From: Copromyces sp. CBS 386.78
Taxonomy: Eukaryota > Ascomycota > Sordariomycetes > Sordariales > Sordariaceae
DNA length: 64,000 bases
Assembly: GCA_030685235.1 (NCBI GenBank)
Contig: MU839113.1
Coordinates: 1 to 64,000, forward strand
Direction: 5' to 3'
Under the pieces are notes generated by a model. It had not been told where the DNA came from. It did not search any database and saw nothing but the letters and a program-made list of their open reading frames with translations. The position numbers and the translations under genes are program-made. Positions 11,329-22,411 of this stretch are shown piece after piece; the first letter of the stretch is position 1, and each line of letters opens with the position of its first letter.

Positions 11329-12020
11329 AACGACGTGCCATATGGGCTATGTGCGCCTAGGTATGCAGGCCACGGTAGACACGGTATGCATGTATTACGA
11401 TGCGTTTGTCTTGTTCCTGTTGTTGTCTGGGCCCGACGCAGGTACCACGCTCAAGTGGTGGGAGAGTCGACAACCGACCGCCAAAGGAAACATATAATGT
11501 CCCCATGGGGTCAACGCCGAGCATTGATGTGGATAGAAAGCGTATCAAGCAAGGGCATCAAAGAAGGGTGAAAGCGTGGGTGCTGGACCGACTACTTGCA
11601 GGTAGAGTGCTTTTCGCGGGCAAGGTAATGGTTGATTGAAATAGTCAAAGGGAGGGGAGATTCTAGAAAGATCAAAAACCCCAAGATCAAGGCGCGCACT
11701 ATGCACCTTCCCAAGCGCTCAACATAGCGCATGCCGGATGCCGTTGTAAGATGAGAAGTGGAAGGAGTATCTGAGGTCACGGCAAGAAGAATGGCAGAAA
11801 ATCAGGCAGCGGGCGGGCAATCAGGATGGAACCAAAGAGGAGGTTAAAAGTGGGGCATCACACTTACATAATGAAGGGTAATACAGTGGGTTCAGTTCAA
11901 GTTGTATCCCGTCGCATATACAGCGGTGGCATGAGGGGCCTTCAGTGAAGGCTATCTATTCCCCTGCAAGCTTGGCTGAGCTTCTGTTAGCTACGGCCCG
12001 GGTTTCCGGCTTCGGGCGGG
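11329..12020. other. Intergenic, upstream of the ankyrin gene
   Basis: Several short overlapping frames, none with family motifs. No RNA gene was seen. The right part probably contains the promoter of the ankyrin-repeat gene. Confidence 0.5.
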
Positions 12021-12028
12021 TATATAAG
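12021..12028 (+). promoter_or_regulatory. TATA box of the ankyrin-repeat gene
   Basis: TATATAAG lies about 155 bp upstream of the ATG at 12177, on the same strand, in otherwise GC-rich DNA. A pyrimidine-rich leader with CATC repeats lies between. Position and sequence fit a core promoter; this has not been tested. Confidence 0.55.
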
Positions 12029-12176
12029 TGCCGGGTCGGGTGTAAGGCCCAAGCCACTCGTCCCCGTCCATCTCGGGTTCCCTTGCTAGGCACTTATCTC
12101 AGGGTTCTCATCCATCCATCCATCCAAGCCCCGTACATCACTTCAGCGACATTCTCAGTCACACTCGCCGGTCATC

Positions 12177-13856
12177 ATGGTTTCCTTTTATGACGCATCA
12201 CGCCACTACTCAAAACACGGCGACTTGGAGTCTGTCGAAGCCATGTTGCAAATCTGGAGAAATGAGGCCGAGTTGGATCCTGACGCCGACATGGGAATGT
12301 CCAATCTGCGGGGTGCAATAGCCGACGTCTTTTGCCAGGCCGTCTGCCATGGACATGAAGCCGCCGTGCGGATCATGCTTGACGCCGGTGTCGACCCGAC
12401 TCTTCACCAAGCCTGCAATCCGGGCTACTCCCCTCTCCAAGTTGCCGACGAGTATGGCCTGCGCGACATTGCTCGCCTCCTCTGGAATGTGGTTGGTCCC
12501 CAAGGCCGCTTCCACCACCCTAGTCGAAGACGACCGTCCGAGGCCATGCCGAGCTGCCTCGTTGTCGCTGCCTACAACGGACACGCAGGTCTAGTCGCCG
12601 ACTTCCTCGACCTCTACGACGGCTGGTCAATTGTTGAGAAGCATCTGGCCGTCTTTCAAGCGGCTGCATTGTGGCACGACGACGTGGTTGACTTGCTGCT
12701 AGCCAAGTTTCACTATCGAGCTGATATCATCCAATGTGCCCTGGAGAGTGCAGTCGCCATCACCGGCCGCGACTACACAAATGGGATACCTGTGCAAAGG
12801 CGTAACGGAGAACCTCTAAACGAGGATGGCCAGATCCGCCTTGCACGTCGACTCCTCGATGCCGGCGCAGACCCCAACCGGACCTCCAAGGATTGGAGAG
12901 GCTTGCCCATCCACGAATCCTTCACCCGGATTGAGCTTTTGAAGTTATTACTCGAAAGGGGTGCAGATCCCAACGCAAAGGACGACCGTGGCCAAACCGT
13001 CCTTCACAGAGTCGCCGCACACTTCGACACAAACCTCCGAGGACGGCAGAACCGGACATCCAAAGAGGACCCACTAGAGGTCCTCCAGGCTCTTCTTCAA
13101 CAGGGCGCATCTCCTGAGACCCCTGATAATGAAGGAGTCACACCTCTTCACCTGCTTGCGGGCACCGGTAAACCCGATGTGCTCCGCTTATGCCTCGAAC
13201 GCTGTGCCAATGCCTCCAGCGCCATGCGTCTGCACAATCAGTCCGAGGAGTCACTGTTACATTACGCTGCCGCCGCCGGAAACCGAGACACCGTTGAGTA
13301 TCTGCTCGACCAAGGTCTGGATGTCGATCAAGCTAACGCCAACAAGTGGACGCCCTTGCTCTGTGTCCTTACACCAGCCAAAGACTACTACAAAGGACAG
13401 ACCGCTGCCCGGATCGCGGTGGCCCGTCTCTTGCTCGAGCGTGGTGCCAGCGCCCAGGTGGCGACGGACGAAGGATGGACTCCGTTGCATGCTCTTGCAA
13501 CTGTCCGAGACGTTGACGCTACTGAAGAAGAGAGGGCCGGGGTAGGAGCATTCGCAGAGGAGCTGATTGAAAGAGGCACGCCTGTCGACGCAGAAGCGAG
13601 TGTGCTTCGATACTGCTCGCCCATCTTCACATCATTTCTGTACGGTGCCTGGGGTCATCGGATGGCTGAGGTTATTCCCGAGCTGGCGAGCCGTGCCGAG
13701 GATCGTCGTATACAGGCGTACGATGACTATGAACTGACGCCGCTTCATTGGGCTGGCCGTAGCGGCGCGACTGATATTCTTGATGTGCTAATGAGGAACT
13801 TTGCTTCAAAAGAAGAAGCCCAACCAAAGCCCGATGAAGATGGCGTGCATAGGTAG
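12177..13856 (+). CDS. Ankyrin-repeat protein (559 aa, single exon)
   Basis: The frame is uninterrupted and starts at an ATG in good context (ATCATGG). At least six ankyrin-type repeats can be read. Examples are YSPLQVADEYGLRDIARLLW (about 84-103), the GLPIHESF to LLERGADPNAKDDRGQTVLH block (about 242-280), GVTPLHLLAGTGKPDVLRLC (about 318-337), SLLHYAAAAGNRDTVEYLLD (about 358-377), LLLERGASAQ and GWTPLHALA (about 417-440), and LTPLHWAGRSGATDILDVLM near the C-terminus. Ankyrin stacks bind other proteins. No catalytic, membrane, NACHT or signal-peptide segment is visible, so the partner and pathway are unknown. The upstream TATA box supports expression. The last codons read HR then stop at an AGGTAGGT, which could instead be a donor, so a longer spliced C-terminus cannot be excluded. 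Confidence 0.85.
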   Translation: MVSFYDASRHYSKHGDLESVEAMLQIWRNEAELDPDADMGMSNLRGAIADVFCQAVCHGHEAAVRIMLDAGVDPTLHQACNPGYSPLQVADEYGLRDIARLLWNVVGPQGRFHHPSRRRPSEAMPSCLVVAAYNGHAGLVADFLDLYDGWSIVEKHLAVFQAAALWHDDVVDLLLAKFHYRADIIQCALESAVAITGRDYTNGIPVQRRNGEPLNEDGQIRLARRLLDAGADPNRTSKDWRGLPIHESFTRIELLKLLLERGADPNAKDDRGQTVLHRVAAHFDTNLRGRQNRTSKEDPLEVLQALLQQGASPETPDNEGVTPLHLLAGTGKPDVLRLCLERCANASSAMRLHNQSEESLLHYAAAAGNRDTVEYLLDQGLDVDQANANKWTPLLCVLTPAKDYYKGQTAARIAVARLLLERGASAQVATDEGWTPLHALATVRDVDATEEERAGVGAFAEELIERGTPVDAEASVLRYCSPIFTSFLYGAWGHRMAEVIPELASRAEDRRIQAYDDYELTPLHWAGRSGATDILDVLMRNFASKEEAQPKPDEDGVHR

Positions 13857-14628
13857 GTGTCGCAAGGACCGAGGGAGATGCCTACAGCTCGAAAAGGTCA
13901 GCATCATGGAAGGTAGGTCTAGCCACGTATACACAGACAGTAGGTAGCTGGCTCGGCTACGTTATGTCTGCTCAATTGCTTGTACTGATCCTTGCTTTGC
14001 CTTTGAGATGCTGTGTTGGTCATCTTTTGAGGATGGCCCCCCTTGTTTGTCAACCCCTGGAGCCTGAACCGCTTACTTTGGCAAGTGCCAGCCATGTCGT
14101 TACCAACCGACTTCTTTAACAGACTGCTTACTTGGTTCTTAGCTGGGAAATTTGATTTATCCTCGCAATACTTTGCCTATTTCGCATCAGTTCAGGTCCT
14201 CCTCTTCAGAAGCTCACAAGTATAAAAACTTCAGCCGTTGGTTGGCAGCTTTTAGGTGCGGTTGATTGCGTTCCAGTCAAAGGACAACCGCCCGTGCCTA
14301 TTTCCCGTTACGGGTCGTTGGACGATGGTTAGCAGAAGCGCTCACAACCTAATAGTTCCATAGCAAGCGGACGGAAGAATGACTTGGTGAAGGCGGCAAT
14401 GTCCAAGTGGATTATCTGAGACGCAGGTTGCCGTTAGTCTACATGTCTTGTCAGCTGAAAAGATCTATACGAACTTGGCAGTATAGAAGGCCGCGAACCC
14501 ACTTGCAGAGTATGAGTTTTGGTTCATTCGATATCATCACTCCATCAGGTTCCGCGTCATCCTTCAGTCAATCTTATTCATTCTTAAAGGAAACAGACAC
14601 TTGTGACGAAGCCCCCAGAGCAGTCAAC
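13857..14628. other. Intergenic between the ankyrin gene and the next gene
   Basis: Holds the ankyrin gene 3' region and the presumed promoter and leader of the gene starting at 14629. The frame of that gene is open upstream to about 14407 and contains other in-frame ATGs (for example 14512), so the start could lie further left. No other feature seen. Confidence 0.5.
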
Positions 14629-15607
14629 ATGTCGTACCATGAGCTAACGGCCGCTATTGATCCCATTGAGCCCGACGAGGGTGAAGGACTTTTTCATGCC
14701 ATCATTCAATCTTTTAGGAGTCTCCCGGATCCCAACAACGTCGGATGGGGTACTTTGGCCGACATGGTGGCTGAATGCAAGTCCAAGTGGGGAAATTGGT
14801 ACGACGGGTTCGTGGCACGCGAAGTTTTTCTCCGGAGAGAAGAGCAGTGGAAAGGAAACGGACAAGTCAGTTCTCGGTATCTCCTCCAAACGGTCACCGA
14901 GCTTTGCAATGCTCTTGAATCACGTAAGAATGCCCTCACTAAACATTACAAATCAGGGAGAAGCTAACATGATTCTGCCCACTTCATCCTAGTGAATCGT
15001 TGGGCTGGTGCACTCGGCGAAGCACCTGCGTCCCTGCAGTCTCTGGACCTAGGTGGTGAGGTGGTGATAAAGGTGTGTACCTACCTACCTCTGGCTCTCT
15101 CGGTTATGATACAGAGCATTCTCGAATCTAACGCAGATTTCTTGCCAGGATGCTCACCCGAAAAGCACCAGAACCACCACTACGTTGGAAGGCGCCCGAG
15201 AGGAGGCGGTGAAGCGAATTTTCACAGTTGCATGCCGACTTGCGGATTGTCAACGCTCCAATAACTTCATGGAACAAGGCCAGGCGATGTCAGAGAAGGA
15301 CCTAAAAGAACTCGAAAAACGCACGGAGGACGCCGTAGTAGAGGAGTTGAAGGGCAACAGGTGTCTTCGGTTTCTCAAGAAGAGTCCAGGTCACGACGAT
15401 GCCAAGGATTGGGAGAAGTATCTCCAGACACTCCGCCCGCAACCCGTGAGTGAGGCTGTGGAGGCTGTGAAGAAGGAGGAAACCCGCCAACGCAGCCAAA
15501 AGCCTCAGTCTGATACCACAGGATCTACAAGTGCGAGAACCAATCGGGCACAGCAACCGGGTTCGACTTCGGCCCTCTATGGCGGACAGGCGGCGCCGCC
15601 GTCCTAG
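14629..15607 (+). CDS. Unknown protein, three exons (277 aa)
   Basis: Not recognised. The model is exon 1 14629-14923, exon 2 14993-15072, exon 3 15149-15607. Intron 1 has donor GTAAGA, branch GCTAAC and acceptor CCTAG. Intron 2 has donor GTGTGT, branch CTAAC and acceptor GCCAG (a CAG only five bases after the branch is skipped). Both junctions keep frame, and the total of 834 nt closes on a stop. The ATG at 14629 sits in CAACATG context and begins MSYHELTAAIDPIEP. The middle part is charged and helical (MSEKDLKELEKRTEDAVVEE), and the C-terminal 50 residues are Ser/Thr/Gln-rich and probably disordered. No signal peptide or membrane segment. It is followed by an AT-normal 3' region and no partner gene is evident. 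Confidence 0.7.
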
Positions 15608-16991
15608 GTGTGAGGAGACGACACCAGGAACAGAGCGTCATGAATTTCCTTTCCAAAGGTTTTCCATCCATGGGCCACTTACCCTTTTTCTTTCATCCTT
15701 CCCGGCGCTTTCCCTTTCGGTCTGTTTCCTTTCCCCAGGCGTACCACATCGTATATGGTCACCACAGTCATTACCTTGAGTGTGAAGCTATCGTGCATGA
15801 GTAGGACGCGGAGGAACACAAAGTCAAACATTTCTTTCCATCTCTCCTTTTTTTGTAGGCCTACACTGCTAGTTCTGGTCTAAGCCATCCAGTCATTATC
15901 ATTCTTCAAAGGAAGGGTACGTCAGAATATAGGTAGAGAAAGACAGCTTGCTGTGCATGTTGCTAAGAAAATCAATCCAGTCCATGTACCTCAGTGGCTC
16001 GCTCGCACCTTCCAGTTTCACGTGCTGTCGCGCAATCCAGGCCCGGAAGGCACTATTCGGCCCATCTCCCACACAGGTACCTTCCTCAGGTCCTTCCGAG
16101 CCGTCCCATCTAGATGCCCACTGCACCTCCCGCCTAGCGGTATGTAACCAAGGTCAACACCGTAACTTTCAGCCCGGCGGGGATTCATAGCCGAGTGGTA
16201 TGTTGATGCACGTTGCTTCCAATTTTCCGGTAGGCCTTAGGTTCAAGTAACGACAGGACGAAGATTATCCCCTAACGAGAATTCGTGAATCATCGTAAAG
16301 GCAGAAGATAAGTATATCAATGGACACTGCTGAATCTTGATCCCAGAAACAAGAAGATGCTCCAAGCTGACAGCCAGTCGATATTCCATTACCTATTCAG
16401 GTGAACAAGTCCCTGTAACACTCTTGAGCAAATCGGATACTCAAGTTCCGGGGCTCCGGACCGTGGCCGGTGACGACCCCACTTTATTGGCCGGGTGGGG
16501 CCGACGATGAAGACCCACCAAATCCCGAAACAAATCTGATGCACTAAACTGCGAGGGTGCACCGTGCCCCGAGGTACGATGGCCCGGCGCACTCCATTCA
16601 CACCCCACCAACGAACGTCCTCGCCGACGGATGAGTGCGGATCATTCATGATTCCGTCACAAAGGCAGGGCGCAAGTAAACAGACCGGCTTGTCCTGAGT
16701 AGTTCCAAGATCAATATCTTGGAAACATTGCGTACGCCTCAGTCTTTTTGTTTTCGTTGTGTCTTTTTGTCCATCTTGACTTGCCCACTTCGGAATTGGG
16801 AAAAGGAGCATTGCGACATTCATCAAAATCTCGGTCCTGCTGAATCCGGTATTCGTCTCGAAATCGAACGTACGGCCGACAAATGATCGACGGGGCGAGA
16901 ATGCAGTGACGAAAGAGACGGACTCCATACGACGACTTCACCACATTCATTCAGTTCCAAGCAGACACCACTACTCACTCATTCATTCAAC
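15608..16991. other. Intergenic between 14.6-kb gene and CRD1
   Basis: Contains the 3' region of the unknown gene and the CRD1 promoter. A 179-codon minus-strand frame (16389-16928) has no recognisable motif or supporting splice or start signals and is not called. No RNA gene seen. Confidence 0.5.
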
Positions 16992-18315
16992 ATGTTGCGC
17001 CTTAACGCCTCGTCCTTGCTAGGCTTGCGCTCCGCCTCCCAATCGACGACATCGAGGCTATTTGTTCTGCATCACATTCAGGATGTTGTTGGTTGCAACG
17101 GCTTCAAAACAACACCCATCGTTCTCATCCAGTCACATTCACTATGGCAATCATGTTCAACCCGGGGACGCATGAACAGCAACAGACCATCTGTTGCGCC
17201 TTCTGTGCATTTTAGGCATTTTACAGTGTCCAAGTTGTGGAGGAGTCAGGAAGACAAGAATGGGTATGTCATGCCATGAATGAAGACATGGGTGATTGAG
17301 TGACCAAGATGTTGTTTTTCTGCTGTCCTGGCTTATTTCATCATACCCTTCACTTACATCACCCTCCATCCATGAATCTCACTTTGCGCCCGCGCCAATA
17401 TCCATCCATCTTCTTCACTCACAATACACAACCGACGCTTCACTAACCACACTTCAAAGAACAAAACCCCCATCCCGCCTCGCCAAAACCACAGCAGCCC
17501 TCAAAGCCGCCCTCCCCTCGACCTCGGGTGTCACCAAGCACGAAAACATCCATACCATCCCCAACTGGCTGACCCTCTCGCGTCTCGTCGCCGCCCCCTT
17601 CATCGGCTACTGCATCCTGCACGACCACCACGCCTGGGCCCTAGGCCTCTTCGCCTACGCGGGCGTGACCGACCTCTTGGATGGCTGGATCGCTCGCAAA
17701 TGGAACCAGGGCACCGTGGTGGGGACCATCATCGACCCCATGGCCGACAAGACACTCATGACGATCTTGACCGTAACACTGGCCACCAAGGGCCTGCTGC
17801 CCGTCTGGCTGGCCGTTATCATCTTGGGGAGGGACGTGGCGCTGGCTATTTCTGCGCTGTATTTCCGCTGGATCTCGTTGCCGCCGCCCAAGACCATGGC
17901 AAGGTACTGGGATTTTTCCCTGCCTAGTGCCGAGGTCAGGCCGACGGCGATTAGCAAGTATAATACTGCGTTGCAGCTGGGACTGATGGGGTTGACTACT
18001 GTGGCGCCGGTTGTGCCGGCTTTGAGTTTGGGGACGGCTTTGATGGTTATGCAGTAAGTTTCTTCGTGATGATAATTGGTGATTGTTGATGCTCTGGTGG
18101 GAGAAATTTACTGACATTCTTGGTCAAATAGGTACAGCGTTGCCGTCACGACGATCTGGAGCGGTGCTAGCTATGTGTATAGCAAGGATGCTGTCAAGAT
18201 TCTTACGCAACCCACTCCTAAGGCTGCTGGGAAGGAGGGTAACACTGAGGAGGAGGTTGACGAGGTGGAGGCGGGGGCGAAGAAGGTGAAGGATGAGACT
18301 ACCAAGCAGCGATAA
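16992..18315 (+). CDS. CRD1: Mitochondrial cardiolipin synthase (349 aa)
   Basis: This CDP-alcohol phosphatidyltransferase joins CDP-diacylglycerol and phosphatidylglycerol to make cardiolipin in the mitochondrial inner membrane. The family signature D-x2-DG-x2-AR-x8-G-x3-D-x3-D is complete at residues 162-187 (DLLDGWIAR, then G179, D183, D187). IPNWLTLSRL precedes it and hydrophobic segments follow. The N-terminus is Ser/Arg-rich with few acids, as for a mitochondrial presequence. The C-terminus is charged. Exons are 16992-17263, 17460-18053 and 18132-18315. All junctions hold phase and 1,050 nt closes on TAA. Intron 1 is long (196 nt), with donor GTATGT, CTAAC branch and a less common AAG acceptor, so its exact end is the least sure part. 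Intron 2 has GTAAGT and ATAG. It converges on MTO1. Confidence 0.9.
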
Positions 18316-18755
18316 TTCATTCGAGGTAGTGGTAGGTGTCCGATGATGAGTGTTTTCTCTTTCCAGAACACCGCATCGCAAACCACGCGCATCGGAACTG
18401 CCGCCTGGTAGAAGAATACAACACTTTTCGCGGGCACACTCGAAAAGCTAAGCCGGCGTTAACCTCCAAGCACCACAAGAGTACAACATGACCCTGGAAT
18501 ATTCGTTAGAGGGTAAACTTGAGAATAACACAAGAGTAAACATGTCAGTCAATGACTTCATACAATTGATAGGTATGGTTCAATGGTCTGTATACCAGGT
18601 ATTATACATATTGACAAGTTTCTACTCCAAAAATCAAACCAACCCTTCCCAGCCCAGTATATGCTCCGCTTTTTCTCTAAATGCTATCGTTACACCTAGA
18701 CACCTTACCACATTTCCGTGGGATATTCCATCACCTCGACTGGCAGATCAGAAGA
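18316..18755. other. Convergent 3' regions of CRD1 and MTO1
   Basis: About 440 bp lie between the two convergent stop codons. It probably carries both 3' UTRs. No gene or RNA feature seen. Confidence 0.6.
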
Positions 18756-21011
18756 TCAAAGATCGGCAGCCCTCGCCTTAGCATCCACAGTCTCCATATC
18801 ACCAGCAGCAGCACTCAACGCCTCACCAACGGCATCAAGGTCTGCTTCAGCTGCCCCATCCTCCAACTGGGCTCCAATATCCTTGAAACCTCCAAGCCTC
18901 CTACCGTTCTTGAGCTCCCCATTCCTCCTCTTCACATACCCGAGCAACCGCATGCAGCCCGCGGGGGTCATCCCTTCTACCCTCCTCGCCTGCGCCAGAC
19001 TCTCAGGCCTGGTCGCCTTTAGCACGCCCTTCTCAGCCAGAGAGAGGCTTGGAATCTGGTCGTAATCCAAATCAAGCGGCAGCCTCAGATCCTCCTCCCG
19101 CTCAAGCCTGGCACGCTCCGACTCGTGCTTATCGATCTGGGGCGCATACACTCCCTCGATAAAGGTCCGCTCGCGCACGCGTTCCGAGAAGTCCATCAGC
19201 TTAGGCACGACACCGCTCTCGTGGAGCTTCTCCATCGACGCGCCCTTGAAGCAAAGAATTTGCAGGGCGCTGCGTTTGCGGGAGTCAGCCTTGACGTCGA
19301 AGCCGGCATTTGCCCAGGCTTGCGGGGACAAGATGGTCTCGCTGAGGATGCGGCGCAGCTCGGCCATCTGGCCGTTCTCGGACTGGAAATGGCTCCAGCG
19401 GCGGTCGCCGACGACGCCCCAGGTGCGGCCGAGGGCGGTGAGACGCGAGTCGGCGTTGTCGGACCGCGTGATCATGCGGAATTCGCTGCGCGAGGTGAAC
19501 ATGCGGTAGGGCTCCGAGACGCCCTTGGTGATGAGGTCGTCGACCATGACGCCGATGTAACCGTCGGCGCGCGAAAGGGTGACGGGTTCGAGACCGATAG
19601 CGGCGCGGCCGGCGTTGATGCCGGCTATGATACCCTGGCCGGCTGCTTCTTCGTAGCCGGTAGTGCCGTTGATCTGGCCGGCAAGCCACAGACCGCGGAT
19701 GGCCTTGGTCTCTAGAGTGCGCTTCAGGCTGCGGGGGTCGACGTAATCGTACTCGACACCATAACCGGGCTGGGTCATGATGACATCCTCAAGACCAGGA
19801 ATAGTGCGGAGCAGTGCCAGCTGGGCCTCGGCGGGCACAGTCATGCTCAGGCCGTTCGGGTAGATGATGTCGTTGTCGAAACCTTCGGGCTCCAACCATA
19901 CAAGATGGCGCTCCTTGTCGCTGAAACGGATGATCTTGGACTCGAGCGACGGGCAATACCGAGGTCCCTTGACCGTCTCGCGGATGTGAATCGTCTTGTC
20001 GAGGTTTTGACGCACAATCTCGTGAGTCGCGTGATTGGTGTAGGTGGCCCAGCAGTGAAGCTGGTCCTTGACAGTGACGGCGTCGTTTAGGTAGCTGAAC
20101 GGATTCGGGGGTTCATCGCCGTATTGGTTTTCGAGAATGTCGAAGTTGATGCTCTTCTTGTCTAACCGTGGCGGCGTTCCTGTCTTCAACCGCCCAAGCT
20201 TGAACCCAGCTTCCCTAAGCGACTTGCTGAGACCGAAAGTCGCCTTCTCACCCATGCGGCCCGAGGGATAGGCTTCCATGCCGATGTGGATCTCGCCGCC
20301 GAGGAATGTGCCTGTGGTGATAACGACTTGACTGGTAGGTAGGACCTCGCCCGACTCCAACCTGACACCAGTAATCTTGGTTTTCGCTTCGGTAGTAGGA
20401 TCGTCGTTTTCGGAAACGATAATGTCGGATACGCTATTGTAGACCAGGGAGAGGTTGGGGTATGATTCGAGCTCGGCGCGCATGTGCTTCTTGTATAGCG
20501 CTCGGTCAATCTGGGCGCGAGGACCCCAAACGGCGGGACCCTTCTTGCGGTTGAGGACTCGGAACTGAACACCGGCCTTGTCGATGATACGGCCAGCGAG
20601 GCCATCGAGAGCATCGATCTCGCGGATCATGATGCCTTTGCCGATACCGCCGAAACTAGGGTTGCAGGAACAGACACCGAGGTTCTCGACGCTGGGTGTC
20701 ACTAACGCCGTCCTCGCGCCAGCGCGGGCAGCTGCAGCGCACGCCTCGGAGCCAGCGTGGCCTCCGCCAATAACGACGACATCGAAGGGTCTGGAAAGTA
20801 TCGGAAGAACTGGTTAGACATTGTATTTTCTTTTGGCTTCGGACTGGATGGCGCTGATGGTGTTGTTGTCGAATGGGTGGTCAAGTGCTCACCTCGCAAC
20901 GGATTCGACCGTCGCAAAGGTCCTCGTCTTGAGGATGCCAGTGCTCCAGAATTGGTAGACTGGCCGTCGAAGGGGCCGGCCAAGGCTCCTTGAAATCAGG
21001 AGTTTCGACAT
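18756..21011 (-). CDS. MTO1: Mitochondrial tRNA modification protein MTO1/GidA (717 aa)
   Basis: MTO1 is the FAD-binding partner of MSS1. Together they place the carboxymethylaminomethyl-type group on U34 of mitochondrial tRNAs. Exon 1 (20893-21011) begins [20 protein letters not shown], an Arg-rich presequence. A 102-nt intron (GTGAGC to TTCCAG) follows, then exon 2 (18756-20790). The junction restores [19 protein letters not shown], the N-terminal FAD dinucleotide-binding motif. Family blocks are easily read: [35 protein letters not shown], the [13 protein letters not shown] and [15 protein letters not shown] stretch, and SRSEFRM. Length is normal for eukaryotic MTO1. The C-terminal 60 residues are Ala-rich and lie beyond the bacterial core. 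It is in tandem with SSB on the same strand, about 600 bp downstream of it. Confidence 0.95.
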
Positions 21012-21612
21012 GGCTGAGGTTGGGCGGATCGCATGGAGGCGATGGAGGGCGAAAGGACGAAAGACAATGTGCGACTGTGCGGTCGCATGCTGTAGGACGG
21101 GCAACTGCCGCGGCGGCACTAACAGGGAAAAAAGTGGATCAGAACTGACCTCCGATACCACGCCGTGGGGGTCTGTCTAGTACCGTTCGTCTGTTTGACT
21201 GCTGCTGCCCTGAAGCTAAGCGCAAACCCCACGTCTTCCGATCGAAACCAAACAAACGCATCAGCGTCACTTTATCACATTAATACGCGGTGGTGATAGG
21301 TACCTAGGTATCACAGCATCAATTTTGATAAACATACGATACACAAAAGTTCTGAAAGTTCTAGCAGAGAGGTATAGATACATGATGGTACATGGGTATA
21401 AAAGAAAGAGGTCAGCTCCGCGAAGCTACGCACAGCATCCTGCTGGAACCATAAGTTCGTAATCCGTAATCGACTATCACAGTTGGCGTACATGGCCCAT
21501 CGTACAACGACGGGACTCCATAGAGCACATTCGTGAACCCCAACAGCAACAGTACCAACGCCAGCAGCGAGCAGCAACCAGAAATTGGTCATAGGTCAAG
21601 TTCAGCTCAACT
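21012..21612. other. Intergenic between SSB stop and MTO1 start
   Basis: About 600 bp, presumably the SSB 3' UTR followed by the MTO1 promoter (minus strand). The 93-codon frame at 21311-21592 has no motif support. Confidence 0.5.
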
Positions 21613-22216
21613 TTACTGCTGGTGCTGATGGTTCTCGCCCTCGATCTCGACCTCGGTCCCGACCTCGGCCTCGGTGGTCTCGCGGGGGGCGCTATATGGA
21701 CGGCGGAGGACCTCGAGGTTGCCTATAGTTATTGTTGTTGTTGGTTAGCAATGCGCAGATGTGAAATGGAACGGCGCATTGGTGGTGATGTAACGTACGG
21801 TGAAGAACGTTGACGGATGTCCTGGCGCGACCCTCCTCGTCGGTCCAGTTCCTCAGAGAAACCTCGCCCTCGACGAAGACGGTGGTTCTGTCGCTAGCAG
21901 TCAGTTTTATTGTTCAATGGCTAAAGGCCAGGGGTACGCACCCCTTGGGGAGGGACAGCAGGAAGTCGCGCATCTTGCCCTCGGCGAAGCAGCTGACTTT
22001 GAACCAGCTGGTCAGGCGGTCGTTGCGGGGACCCGAGTTGCTGGCGACAGCATACTTGATCATCTCACGGCCGGTGCTGGTAGCGCGGAGCTCGGGGGTG
22101 TCGGCGAGGTTGCCAATGAGCTGGATGCGAGCAATGCCGCGGGCGGAGGTAGAGCTGAAAGAGCGGACGGCCGGGCGGGCGGCGGCGCCAAAGACGGGAC
22201 GGAGGAAGGCCGACAT
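21613..22216 (-). CDS. RIM1: Mitochondrial single-stranded-DNA-binding protein (157 aa)
   Basis: This SSB-type OB-fold protein binds single-stranded mitochondrial DNA during replication. The model is exon 1 21942-22216, exon 2 21799-21887, exon 3 21613-21722, with introns of 54 and 76 nt. Donors are GTGCGT and GTACGT, acceptors GACAG and TATAG, and all phases agree (474 nt). The N-terminus MSAFLRPVFGAAARPAVRSF looks like a mitochondrial presequence. The SSB core follows: RIQLIGNLADTPELR, YAVASNSG, TSWFKVSCF, and FVEGEVSLRNWTDEEGRART, the usual GxVxxxxW(x)DxxGxxR strand. The tail is Glu-rich. A RIP-degraded LTR retrotransposon lies only about 195 bp upstream of the ATG, so the promoter must be compact or reach into altered DNA. 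The yeast name RIM1 is used by homology. Confidence 0.92.
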
Positions 22217-22411
22217 GTGGACGACTTGGCTGGTTGGGCTGGTTGGATGGGTGGTGGTGTTGAAGCTGTTGGAGCCGACTTGTTGTTGGAGGATCGAGTT
22301 TGTATTTAAAACAAAAGTATCACTAGTCTAGACTTTAGCTTCTCCAGAGGGGTTCCGAGCTAGCTAGGTAACTTCTAGACGTTTCAATTCGTCGCGTCCC
22401 CAATTCAGTTC
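22217..22411 (-). promoter_or_regulatory. Compact upstream region of SSB
   Basis: This 195-bp stretch of normal composition separates the SSB start codon from the retrotransposon. It includes the left AGTTC target copy (22407-22411). No TATA-like element is certain. It must hold the core promoter unless transcription starts inside the LTR. Confidence 0.45.

Noticed and set aside
16389..16928. 179-codon minus-strand frame divergent from CRD1.
   Set aside because: No motif, odd composition, no splice or start support, and it lies in the expected CRD1 promoter.
19125..19715. 196-codon + strand frame opposite MTO1.
   Set aside because: Antisense shadow of the well-conserved MTO1 coding sequence.
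21800..22331. Two + strand frames of about 170 codons over the SSB gene.
   Set aside because: Antisense shadows of SSB exons; SSB motifs and phase-consistent introns are on the minus strand.
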